Shown here: positions 36,584 through 44,386 of the stretch, one piece after another
How positions within the stretch are numbered: the first letter of the stretch is position 1
Layout of the letters: each line of letters starts with the position of its first letter
Assembly (NCBI GenBank): GCA_030524055.1
Contig: JAUNHH010000017.1
Location: forward strand, 1-46,789
DNA: 46,789 bases
Source: Actinomycetaceae bacterium
GTDB taxonomy: Bacteria; Actinomycetota; Actinomycetes; Actinomycetales; Actinomycetaceae
Direction of reading: 5' to 3'
Position numbers and translations under genes: made by a program
Notes under the pieces: generated by a model
Databases searched by the model: none
What the model was told of the DNA's origin: nothing
The model's input: the letters and a program-made list of their open reading frames with translations, nothing else

Positions 36584-37502
36584 CACGTTGGAGAGAGGAC
36601 TGGTCCTGACTGGTCCCCTCATTCCTTCCGTTCCTCATAGCCCGCATATACGCATTGCGTGGGGTGCCGCCAGTAACCGCGGGACAGTACGTCCCGCCAA
36701 TGAAGATGCCTGGCTCGCGGCAGAAAATCTGTGGGCAGTTGCCGACGGAATGGGTGGACACTCCCGTGGTGCCAACGCTTCGGCCACAGCCGTTCGCGTC
36801 CTCGCTGAGGCCCTGGATTCTGGCCGCCTTGGTGGGCGCATTCCCGACGTGGCAGACCTTGACCGCGCGGTCAGCGAAGCTGCCGTTGCCGTTGCCCAGC
36901 TCGCCATCGCCGCCGACCCGACACGATCTCCCGGCACCACGCTGACTGCCGGGACGGTAATTCCTATGGGCGAGGGCGGGGCCAGCCCCCATTGGGTGGT
37001 TCTCAATATTGGAGACTCCCGCGCCTGGGCGGTCAGCGAAACCGGAATCCACCAAGTCACGACAGATCATTCGATTTTGCAGGAAGCTAAAGATTTAGCT
37101 GCGGCCACCGGCATTGAAGTGGTGATGCCGCCCGCAAATGTTGTGACACGTGCCTTAGGGGCGGCAAGTGTGGGCGTTCCCACCGCAGATTTTTTCGCAC
37201 TTCCGCTACGTGATAGAGATCGCCTTGTGCTGACCACAGATGGTGTTCACGGCGTTTTAGCACCCGAGGAAATCCTTTCTACCGTGTGGGAAAACGACCC
37301 TCAGACCGGTGCTGACCTGCTTGTTGAACGAGCGCTAGAGGTGGGTAGCCGCGATAACGCTACAGCGGTTATCGTTCACGTCGAGGTGGTCGTTGCGACT
37401 CAAAAGTTGGACAATGGAGCGGCAGGCCCACGGCGTGCTGTCCCAGTGACCCCCGCGGAGACCACCACGTCCCCACGGCGATACAGTGAAGGCGGTTCAT
37501 GA
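36573..37502 (+). CDS. PP2C-family Ser/Thr protein phosphatase
   Basis: A 309-residue soluble PPM phosphatase, the presumed opponent of the upstream kinase. Metal-binding motifs are intact: RPANEDAWL, VADGMGGHSRG, NIGDSRAW, TTDGVHGVL and GSRDNATAVIVHV. The start at 36573 was chosen for its position inside the kinase stop (11-base overlap) and GGAGG a few bases ahead. A longer open frame from 36357 lies wholly within the kinase gene and has no homology. There is no membrane segment, so it acts in the cytoplasm. Confidence 0.92.
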   Translation: MSPDTLERGLVLTGPLIPSVPHSPHIRIAWGAASNRGTVRPANEDAWLAAENLWAVADGMGGHSRGANASATAVRVLAEALDSGRLGGRIPDVADLDRAVSEAAVAVAQLAIAADPTRSPGTTLTAGTVIPMGEGGASPHWVVLNIGDSRAWAVSETGIHQVTTDHSILQEAKDLAAATGIEVVMPPANVVTRALGAASVGVPTADFFALPLRDRDRLVLTTDGVHGVLAPEEILSTVWENDPQTGADLLVERALEVGSRDNATAVIVHVEVVVATQKLDNGAAGPRRAVPVTPAETTTSPRRYSEGGS

Positions 37503-38569
37503 TGCTGCAGGTAGGGATGCACTCTGTACGAGGTACAGGGGCAGTCATGGTGGCGGGACCGCGCGGAGTCGCTCTGGTTCCTGAACATCTTGCAGAAGGT
37601 GCTTATGGGGCACTGACCGGCCGGGGCGAAATCCGCGGCTGGCTCTCTGAAGTTCGTGCCACCCAGGCTGATGCCGCCCTCCTTGATCTTTCCGGCCCCT
37701 ACTGCTGCCTGACCCTCCTGGGTGCAGCCACCGCCACCGCCTACCCGGACGCCACCAGTGAACCTGTCCTATGGAATCAACTCTGGGGCGCAGTTGTGGA
37801 CCCCACCACATTAGAGCGCGTTGAAATTCGCCTCTCCATGGCTGACCGCGGACCGTGGGTGCGTACTGTTGAAGATGTCCTACCCGCCTCCGAATTGTGT
37901 ATTGGATTCCCGCCCTCGGTCACTGGAATGACAGGAATGCACGCCGCTATTCCTCATCCCAATGGCGCCAATGCCACAGAAGGAGTGACAGCCCCAGCCA
38001 CCGGTGGACCTCTGTCTGTCTCCTCGGCGGAAGGCTCCCTGCCAGTTGTCACCCCCGAAGAAAATTCGTGGCCCACATTGCCAGGAACCCCGGCCTCGTC
38101 CGCAATGACTGCCACCCCAGCTGATGGCACCCCAGAACCTGTCTCCCCGTGGGCGCCTGACAATAGCGAAGAATCCCCCGTTGAGGTCACCGTTTTGCGC
38201 CGCCACACCGCTGATGGCGTCAAAGTACCTATTGCTTTCCTCGTGCACTCCGCCTCCGCCCCTGTGGAACTGACCCGCGACGTCGTTATTGGGCGCGACC
38301 CGAATCCCCACGTCCTAGAAGGCCGCGGAGTTGCCCTGGACCTACGCGTACCCAGCCCCGCCACCGAAATTTCCCGGAATCATTGCGCCGTCCTTTCCGA
38401 AGGCAATGGCACCTGGTCAGTAATGGATTTAGGGTCAGCAAATGGCACCCTGCTGCGCCGCGCTGACGGCACCATGGCTGACCTGCCGCCGCGTGAACGT
38501 GTCTCCCTGACTGATGGTGACCTCATTGACGTGGGCGAAAACACGACGATTGAGTTCCGCGTCAGCTGA
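37499..38569 (+). CDS. FHA-domain protein
   Basis: A 356-residue protein. An N-terminal globular region (1-130) is followed by a Pro/Thr/Ala-rich linker (about 140-225). A forkhead-associated domain (about 255-356) has VVIGRDPNPH, SRNHCAVL and DLGSANGTLL, the phosphothreonine-binding features. It probably reads phosphorylation by the kinase two genes upstream. It overlaps the PP2C gene by four bases (ATGA) and closes the operon. A 13-mer variant, ACGAGGCCGGGGT, falls in the linker at 38087 (minus orientation). Confidence 0.9.
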   Translation: MMLQVGMHSVRGTGAVMVAGPRGVALVPEHLAEGAYGALTGRGEIRGWLSEVRATQADAALLDLSGPYCCLTLLGAATATAYPDATSEPVLWNQLWGAVVDPTTLERVEIRLSMADRGPWVRTVEDVLPASELCIGFPPSVTGMTGMHAAIPHPNGANATEGVTAPATGGPLSVSSAEGSLPVVTPEENSWPTLPGTPASSAMTATPADGTPEPVSPWAPDNSEESPVEVTVLRRHTADGVKVPIAFLVHSASAPVELTRDVVIGRDPNPHVLEGRGVALDLRVPSPATEISRNHCAVLSEGNGTWSVMDLGSANGTLLRRADGTMADLPPRERVSLTDGDLIDVGENTTIEFRVS

Positions 38570-38599
38570 TCCGCGATGGTGACTAAGGTCCCGTCTTGC

Positions 38600-38605
38600 T
38601 AGACT
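38600..38605 (+). promoter_or_regulatory. -10 box (TAGACT) for ppdK
   Basis: TAGACT, 59 bp before the start. The leader holds a GGGCCA-AGGA-TGGCCC inverted repeat (38615-38630). Confidence 0.45.
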
Positions 38606-38663
38606 CGCGGTGGCGGGCCAAGGATGGCCCACTGCTCACGATCGACGGAAGATGAGGGCCTCA

Positions 38664-41375
38664 ATGGTCAAGTACGTGTATGACTTCTCCGAGGGCGACA
38701 AGTCCCAAAAGGACCTGCTCGGAGGTAAGGGAGCCAACCTTGCTGAAATGACCCGGCTGGGCCTACCCGTTCCCCCCGGATTCACCATTTCCACCGAAGC
38801 CTGCCGCGCCTACCTGCGTGAAGGCCAGGTCCCAGAATCGCTTCACACTGAGGTCACCCAGGCCCTGCGCCGCGTGGAAGACCAAATGGGCCGCCAACTC
38901 GGAGACGCCAAAGACCCGCTGCTTGTCTCTGTGCGGTCCGGCGCAAAATTCTCTATGCCAGGCATGATGGAAACAGTGCTCAATATTGGCCTCAATGATG
39001 AGTCTGTTGTTGGCCTCGCCCAGGCCTCCGGTAACGAGCGTTTCGCATGGGACTCCTACCGCCGCCTCATCCAGATGTTCGGCAAGACCGTGCTCGACAT
39101 TGATGGCGACCTTTTCCTCAACGCCATTGACGACCTCAAAGCCAAGCGTGGTGTCACCGCTGACACCGACCTCACCGCCGACGATATGCGCGAACTCGTC
39201 GATATCTTCAAGGGCATTGTTCGCGACGCCACCGGCAAAGACTTCCCCCAAGACCCCCGCGACCAGATGGACCAGGCCACCGAAGCCGTCTTCCGCTCGT
39301 GGAATACCGAACGCGCCCGCATCTACCGCCGCCGCGAACGCATCCCCCACGACCTGGGCACCGCCGTCAATGTCTGCACCATGGTCTTTGGCAATATGGG
39401 CGAAGATTCCGGCACCGGCGTGTGCTTTACCCGCGACCCTTCCACCGGCCACTCAGGTGTGTACGGTGACTACCTGAATAACGCTCAGGGTGAAGACGTG
39501 GTGGCCGGTATCCGCAATACCCTGCCCCTGTCGGCTCTGGGCGAGCAGAACCCGGCCGTCTATGACGAGCTGCGTGGCATTATGCGCAAACTGGAAACCC
39601 ACTACCGGGACCTGTGCGATATCGAGTTCACGGTAGAGCGCGGCAAGCTGTGGATGCTGCAGACCCGCGTGGGTAAGCGCACCGCCGCTGCGGCCTTCCG
39701 TGTGGCCGTGCAGTTGGTTGATGAGAAGCTCATTACCCGCGACGAGGCCCTGACCCGCGTCACCGGTGAGCAGCTGACCCAGCTGATGTTCCCCCAATTT
39801 GATGCGGGTGCGTCTAAGGAACTGGTGGCTAAGGGTATGGCTGCCTCCCCGGGTGCGGCTGTCGGCCGGATTGTTTTTGATAATGCCCAGGCTGAGGCCG
39901 CTGCCGCTGCAGGCGAGAAGTCCATTTTGGTGCGCCGCGAAACCAACCCGGATGACCTGCCGGGTATGGTCGCCGCTGAGGGCGTGCTGACCGCGCGCGG
40001 CGGCAAGACCTCGCACGCCGCCGTTGTCGCGCGCGGTATGGGTAAGACCTGTGTCTGTGGCGCGGAAGCCCTCAATATTGATGCTGAGGCGGGCACCGTC
40101 ACCATTGGTGACCGCGTCCTGACCGGCAAAGACACCATTGCTATTGATGGCCAGACCGGCGAGATTTTCCTCGGCGAGGTGGCGGTGACCGATTCCCCGG
40201 TGACCACCTATTTGAGCCAGGGCCTGGAAGCTGGCCTGGCCGCTGCCGGCGAAGATGAGGGCACCCGCGAGCTCATTACCGCGGTGGATCAGCTGCTGAC
40301 CCACGCGGACAGTGTCCGTCGCCTGCGCGTGCGCGCCAATGCGGACACCCCTGAGGATTCGCGTCGTGCCATTGATTTTGGCGCTGAAGGTATTGGCCTG
40401 TGCCGCACCGAGCACATGTTCCTTGGGGACCGTCGCCCCATTGTTGAGCGGCTGATCCTGTCGGAGGCAGATTCCCCCGAGCGTGAAGCAGCCTTCGGCG
40501 AGCTCGCGAATCTGCAGAAGACGGACTTCCTCCAGATGCTGGAAGTCATGGATGGTAAGGCCATGACGGTGCGTCTGATTGACCCGCCGTTGCACGAGTT
40601 CCTGCCCTCCCTGTCAGAACTGGAAGTCAAGATCGCCGTGGCGAAGGCAACCGGCGCTGCGGTGGACCCGGCCGATGAGGAAATGATCGTGGCGGTGCGC
40701 CGTTTCCACGAGCAGAACCCCATGCTGGGTCTGCGTGGTGTGCGTCTGGGCATTTACCTGCCTGGCCTTTTCGCCCTGCAGATGCGTGCCCTCTGTGAGG
40801 CCGCTGCTGAGCTGGTTGCCGCTGGGAAGGATCCTCGTCCGGAAATTATGGTGCCGCTGGTCGGTTCCATCCGCGAACTGCAGCTGATCCGTGAGGAAGG
40901 CGAAGCCATTATTGCCGCGGTTGCGACCGATAAGGGCGTGGACCTGTCTGGCGTGACTATTGGTGCGATGATTGAGTTGCCGCGTGCGGCAATGACCGCT
41001 GAGGATCTCGCTCAGGAAGCGGACTTCTTTAGCTTCGGTACCAATGACCTGACGCAGACGGTGTGGGGCTTCTCCCGTGACGATGTGGAGGGCGTGTTCT
41101 TCGCTCAATACATTGAGGCCGGTATTTTCGGTGTGTCGCCCTTTGAGTCCATTGATATTCATGGCGTCGGTACAGTAGTGGCTGAAGGCGTGAAGCGTGC
41201 GCGTTCGACCAAGCCTGACATTAAGTTGGGCGTGTGTGGTGAGCACGGTGGCGATCCGCTGTCGATCCACTTCTTCCACGAGGTGGGCTTGGATTATGTG
41301 TCCTGTTCTCCTTTCCGCGTGCCTGTGGCGCGCCTTGAGGCGGGCCGCGCTGCTGTGGAGGTTGCTGAACAGTGA
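38664..41375 (+). CDS. ppdK: Pyruvate, phosphate dikinase
   Basis: A 903-residue enzyme interconverting pyruvate + ATP + Pi with PEP + AMP + PPi. The ATP-grasp domain starts KYVYDFSEGDKSQKDLLGGKGANLAEM. The swivelling domain contains LTARGGKTSHAAVVARGMGKTCVCG with the phosphohistidine (His451) and the regulatory-type Thr two residues before it. The PEP/pyruvate barrel has GIGLCRTEHMF, SFGTNDLTQTVWGFSRDD and GVCGEHGGDP. The ATG at 38664 was chosen because GAGGG precedes it and the family starts near KYVYxF; the frame is open to 38610. Codon use is noticeably more biased to GC-ending codons than its neighbours, consistent with high expression. Confidence 0.96.
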   Translation: MVKYVYDFSEGDKSQKDLLGGKGANLAEMTRLGLPVPPGFTISTEACRAYLREGQVPESLHTEVTQALRRVEDQMGRQLGDAKDPLLVSVRSGAKFSMPGMMETVLNIGLNDESVVGLAQASGNERFAWDSYRRLIQMFGKTVLDIDGDLFLNAIDDLKAKRGVTADTDLTADDMRELVDIFKGIVRDATGKDFPQDPRDQMDQATEAVFRSWNTERARIYRRRERIPHDLGTAVNVCTMVFGNMGEDSGTGVCFTRDPSTGHSGVYGDYLNNAQGEDVVAGIRNTLPLSALGEQNPAVYDELRGIMRKLETHYRDLCDIEFTVERGKLWMLQTRVGKRTAAAAFRVAVQLVDEKLITRDEALTRVTGEQLTQLMFPQFDAGASKELVAKGMAASPGAAVGRIVFDNAQAEAAAAAGEKSILVRRETNPDDLPGMVAAEGVLTARGGKTSHAAVVARGMGKTCVCGAEALNIDAEAGTVTIGDRVLTGKDTIAIDGQTGEIFLGEVAVTDSPVTTYLSQGLEAGLAAAGEDEGTRELITAVDQLLTHADSVRRLRVRANADTPEDSRRAIDFGAEGIGLCRTEHMFLGDRRPIVERLILSEADSPEREAAFGELANLQKTDFLQMLEVMDGKAMTVRLIDPPLHEFLPSLSELEVKIAVAKATGAAVDPADEEMIVAVRRFHEQNPMLGLRGVRLGIYLPGLFALQMRALCEAAAELVAAGKDPRPEIMVPLVGSIRELQLIREEGEAIIAAVATDKGVDLSGVTIGAMIELPRAAMTAEDLAQEADFFSFGTNDLTQTVWGFSRDDVEGVFFAQYIEAGIFGVSPFESIDIHGVGTVVAEGVKRARSTKPDIKLGVCGEHGGDPLSIHFFHEVGLDYVSCSPFRVPVARLEAGRAAVEVAEQ

Positions 41376-41425
41376 CGAGGCCGGGGTTCCAGTTGTTGCC
41401 AGCTGGGCCCCGCCCTTTCTTTCCT
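41374..41425 (+). terminator. Imperfect hairpin after ppdK
   Basis: ACGAGGCCGGGGT directly follows the stop codon. GGGGTTCCAG (41381-41390) can pair imperfectly with CTGGGCCCC (41403-41411), and CTTTCTTTCC comes after. It uses a variant of the 13-mer as one arm. Confidence 0.4.
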
Positions 41426-41480
41426 CACCTGCAGCTTTTTGACGCAACTGACCCTTGGAGGGTCCTTGGTCCTCAGTTAC

Positions 41481-41499
41481 TGAGGTTGGGCGAGCCTAA
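41481..41499. promoter_or_regulatory. DtxR/IdeR-type iron box upstream of feoA
   Basis: TGAGGTTGGGCGAGCCTAA agrees with the iron-box consensus TTAGGTTAGGCTAACCTAA at 15 of 19 positions, counted by hand. It overlaps the putative -10 box and ends 10 bases before the feoA ATG. A repressor bound with Fe2+ would block transcription. Confidence 0.7.
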
Positions 41500-41502
41500 T
41501 CT
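41497..41502 (+). promoter_or_regulatory. -10 box (TAATCT), probably leaderless feoA
   Basis: TAATCT, seven bases, then the feoA ATG. No ribosome site is visible, and it overlaps the iron box. Confidence 0.45.
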
Positions 41503-41509
41503 CAGCAAT

Positions 41510-41731
41510 ATGAAGCTCTCCTCATGCCCCCGAGGTGCGCTGGCCCGCCTGACTGATGTTGACGTTGACCCTGCGTACCAACTTCGCTTGCAAGAACTGG
41601 GTGTCCGTATTGGAGCGGAATTCCGCCTGGTCAATCGTGCTGCTTTTGGTGGCGTTGTCATTAATATCGCGGGCACTCGAGTCGCCGTTGACCGTCGGAG
41701 TGCCCGCAATATCGCGGTGGAGGTGATCTGA
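41510..41731 (+). CDS. feoA: FeoA ferrous iron transport accessory protein
   Basis: A 73-residue SH3-like protein (LTDVDVDPAYQLRLQELGVRIGAEFRLVNRAAFGGVVINIAGTRVAVDRRSARNIAVEV), typical of FeoA, which assists FeoB at the membrane. The ATG at 41510 was chosen because the domain begins here and the iron box and -10 lie just ahead. A longer open frame back to 41372 would cover those sites. Its stop overlaps feoB (TGATG). Confidence 0.9.
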   Translation: MKLSSCPRGALARLTDVDVDPAYQLRLQELGVRIGAEFRLVNRAAFGGVVINIAGTRVAVDRRSARNIAVEVI

Positions 41732-43926
41732 TGAGCTGCCCTCATTGCGGACCGGGCACCGCCCTCGTTGATGACGAGCTGGCAACATCTGCCACCACTG
41801 ACCCCACTATTGTCCTGCTGGGCAACCCTAATGTTGGAAAATCCTGCCTTTTTAACCTGGTGACGGGCGCTCGGCAGGCTGTGGTTAATGCTCCTGGCAC
41901 CACGGTGGAAATGATGGCTGGCCGCTGGTCGGCTCTGCGGGCACGGATTCTTGACCTGCCTGGCACTTACTCTCTGATTGCGACCTCGCCAGATGAGCAG
42001 GTTGTGGTCGATACTTTGGCGGGTGCTCCCGGATCTTTTACTGACCCGGAATCTGGCCGCAATGTGGACCTGGCTGTGGTGCTTTTGGATGCGACGGCGC
42101 TGACCCGTTCGTTGTATCTTCTGGGCCAAGTTGGGCGCACGGGCTGCCCGGTGGTCGCAGTGCTAACGATGGCTGATGTGCAGGCCCATGAAGGCGAAAT
42201 AGTCAATGCCGATGGCCTGGCGGCGGCTTTAGGTGTGCCCGTCATGGTTATTGACCCACGCAGCCGCAAAGGCATTGCTGGCTTTGAAGAGATGGTGCGC
42301 ACTGCGCTGGCCACGCGCCCCCGCTTGCGTGGGATTGACCCTGCGCCAATGGCTCCTGGTTTTAACCAGAAGGCCGCTGCGGCAGCACTACAAAAGGATG
42401 GCGAGAAATGCCAATGCGCGCACCATCACGCGCCAGAATCGAGCGAGGATCGCGCAGCTGAGGGCTGCTGCCAAAGGTCAGAGAGCGAAGCTAAGGCCGG
42501 CGCCACCGAGGCGGCCACACTGCCCGACCCCGCCACCCACGACTCCATGGCAGAAGCTGATCTGCTTTTCACCTGGGTGGAAAAGGTAGAAAAGGAGGCG
42601 CAGACTGGAGGCTCGGCTCATGCTGCGCTGTCGCGCTCCGATAAGATCGACCGTTTCTTGCTGCACCCTGTGGTCGGAATCCCTGTGTTTTTTGCCCTGA
42701 TGTGGGTGCTTTTTAAGGTCGCGGGCGAATGGGTTGGCCCTATCCAAGACCTTTTTGACTCCTTCTTTACCAGTGAGGATGAGGGGGCCTGGTCGCTGGC
42801 CAATGCGCTCAATGCTCTGCTGGCCGGAGTGAATCTGCAGGACACGTGGGTTCAGGGACTTCTGGTGGGTGGCCTCGCCACCGGTCTTGGTGTGGTCGCC
42901 TCATTCTTGCCGCTCATGTTCATTATCTTCCTTATGATTTCTATTCTGGAAGATTCTGGATATATGGCGCGTGCGGCCTTCCTGGGGGATCGCCTGATGC
43001 GTGCGATCGGCTTGGATGGCCGGGTGATTATGCCGCTGATTATGGGCTTTGGCTGTAACTTGCCTTCTTTGGCGGCAACGCGCACTCTTCCTAGCGCTGC
43101 CCAGCGCCTGGTAACGACTCTGATTGTGCCCTACGCGTCCTGCGCTGCTCGCCTGACGATTTACCTGATGATTGCGCGCATTTTCTTCCCTGAAAACACT
43201 GGCACTGTCGTTTTTGCGATGTATGTCTTGTCCCTGGCCATGATTGTGATCGGGGCACTCATTCTTCGGCCCTTCTTTACGCGCGGAGAAAACAAGGCGC
43301 CACTGATGCTGGTGCTGCCCGCCTATCAAATGCCGCGCCCGCTTGTGGCCTTGAAGAATACGTGGATGCGCGCGTGGGCTTTCGTTAAAGGCGCTGGGAA
43401 AATCATTGTGGTGATGACCCTGGTGGTGTGGCTGATGGGTGCAATCCCCATGGCCGCTGGCTATTCCTTTGCTGACCCGGAGCTGCCCATGGAGGATTCC
43501 CTCTACGGGCGCACGGCGCAAACCCTTGTGCCTGCCTTTGCGCCCGCGGGTTTTGGGGAATGGCATATGACAGGTGCCCTCATGACGGGTTTTGTCGCGA
43601 AAGAAACCGTGATTTCGTCGATTGTCACCTCCTATAACCTCGACCCTGAAGTTGATGGGGGAGATGCCGAAGACGGTGGAGACGACCTTGGTTCCCTGCC
43701 AGAACTGGTGACAGGCTCTTTCGCCTCTTCTGCGGGCAGCGCCGCTCCTGTGGCGGCCTTTGCCTTCCTGGTCTTTGTCCTGACCTATACCCCATGCTTG
43801 GCCACTGTTGCTGAACAGGCCAGGCAAGTCGGTGGAAAATTGGCAGCTGCAGCAGTTGTCGTCCAATTGGCGGCCGCATGGACATTGGCTGTGCTGATTT
43901 TCCAGATTGGTCGTCTTTTCTTCTAA
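41731..43926 (+). CDS. feoB: FeoB ferrous iron transporter
   Basis: A 731-residue inner-membrane Fe2+ transporter with a cytosolic G-domain: LLGNPNVGKSCLFN (G1, about 28-41), DLPGTYSL (G3) and LTMAD (G4, with Thr where Asn is usual). The membrane part includes LEDSGYMARAAFLGDRLMRAIGLDGR, MGFGCNLPSLAATRTL, PYASCAARLTIY and GFVAKETVISS, the Gate and core features. A CPHC motif at the N-terminus and a Cys/His-rich insert (KCQCAHHHA...EGCCQR, about 226-250) between the G and membrane domains are unusual. It is coupled to feoA and followed 16 bases later by the FeoC-like gene. Confidence 0.95.
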   Translation: MSCPHCGPGTALVDDELATSATTDPTIVLLGNPNVGKSCLFNLVTGARQAVVNAPGTTVEMMAGRWSALRARILDLPGTYSLIATSPDEQVVVDTLAGAPGSFTDPESGRNVDLAVVLLDATALTRSLYLLGQVGRTGCPVVAVLTMADVQAHEGEIVNADGLAAALGVPVMVIDPRSRKGIAGFEEMVRTALATRPRLRGIDPAPMAPGFNQKAAAAALQKDGEKCQCAHHHAPESSEDRAAEGCCQRSESEAKAGATEAATLPDPATHDSMAEADLLFTWVEKVEKEAQTGGSAHAALSRSDKIDRFLLHPVVGIPVFFALMWVLFKVAGEWVGPIQDLFDSFFTSEDEGAWSLANALNALLAGVNLQDTWVQGLLVGGLATGLGVVASFLPLMFIIFLMISILEDSGYMARAAFLGDRLMRAIGLDGRVIMPLIMGFGCNLPSLAATRTLPSAAQRLVTTLIVPYASCAARLTIYLMIARIFFPENTGTVVFAMYVLSLAMIVIGALILRPFFTRGENKAPLMLVLPAYQMPRPLVALKNTWMRAWAFVKGAGKIIVVMTLVVWLMGAIPMAAGYSFADPELPMEDSLYGRTAQTLVPAFAPAGFGEWHMTGALMTGFVAKETVISSIVTSYNLDPEVDGGDAEDGGDDLGSLPELVTGSFASSAGSAAPVAAFAFLVFVLTYTPCLATVAEQARQVGGKLAAAAVVVQLAAAWTLAVLIFQIGRLFF

Positions 43927-43938
43927 CGAGGGCGGGGC
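43926..43938 (+). repeat. 13-mer ACGAGGGCGGGGC, exact copy
   Basis: Overlaps the last base of the feoB stop and fills the gap to the feoC-like ATG at 43943. Its GAGGG may double as the ribosome site. Confidence 0.7.
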
Positions 43939-43942
43939 CGCA

Positions 43943-44248
43943 ATGAATGGACTCACGCAACGCTTGAGTAAAAGCCGCAGCCCGGGCGGCGGCGCGCCAC
44001 AGGGAACACCGCGCATACCTGGTGCACGCCAACGCCTCTACCAGGCGCTACGCGGGGGAGCAACCATCACTGCGGCTGCCCACCAGGCCGGAATATCTCC
44101 CGCACTGGCGGAAGTCATTATGGAAGAAATGCGCCGGGTTGGCCTGCTGGGTGATGCGACCTCTCTGTGTGCCTCCGGCTTGGGCGCCTGCCATGGAGGC
44201 GACTCGCCCGAGGTGAAAATCCACTGTGCGGGTTGCCCGATCCTCTAA
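43943..44248 (+). CDS. FeoC-like winged-helix protein with C-terminal cysteine cluster
   Basis: A 101-residue protein. A winged-helix segment (RQRLYQALRGGATITAAAHQAGISPALAEVIMEEMRRVGLL, about 32-72) is followed by a tail with four Cys (LCASGLGACH...IHCAGCPIL), arranged as expected for an Fe-S-type FeoC. FeoC proteins bind or regulate FeoB. The position immediately after feoB supports this, but sequence similarity to enterobacterial FeoC is limited to the general layout. Confidence 0.75.
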   Translation: MNGLTQRLSKSRSPGGGAPQGTPRIPGARQRLYQALRGGATITAAAHQAGISPALAEVIMEEMRRVGLLGDATSLCASGLGACHGGDSPEVKIHCAGCPIL

Positions 44249-44270
44249 TGCTGTGCACGAAACCGGCAAA

Positions 44271-44310
44271 GGGCGACATTTTTGCCTGAAAATCGGCTTT
44301 TTTGTCGCCC
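44271..44310. terminator. Hairpin between convergent feo and dehydrogenase genes
   Basis: GGGCGACA (44271-44278) pairs with TGTCGCCC (44303-44310). The interior holds TTTTT and TTTTTT runs and a GCC/GGC inner stem, so either strand could yield a U-rich hairpin. It lies 22 bases past the feoC-like stop. Confidence 0.55.
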
Positions 44311-44386
44311 TATGCCCGTTTGGTGTCGCACTCGCTTGGCGGAGGTGGTCCTAAGCAGCGCCCGCCCCAGGGGTGGCCACTGGCAT

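Noticed and set aside
39453-40595. 380-residue minus-strand frame opposite ppdK
   Set aside because: Long antisense frames are expected in strongly codon-biased GC-rich genes, and there is no homology.
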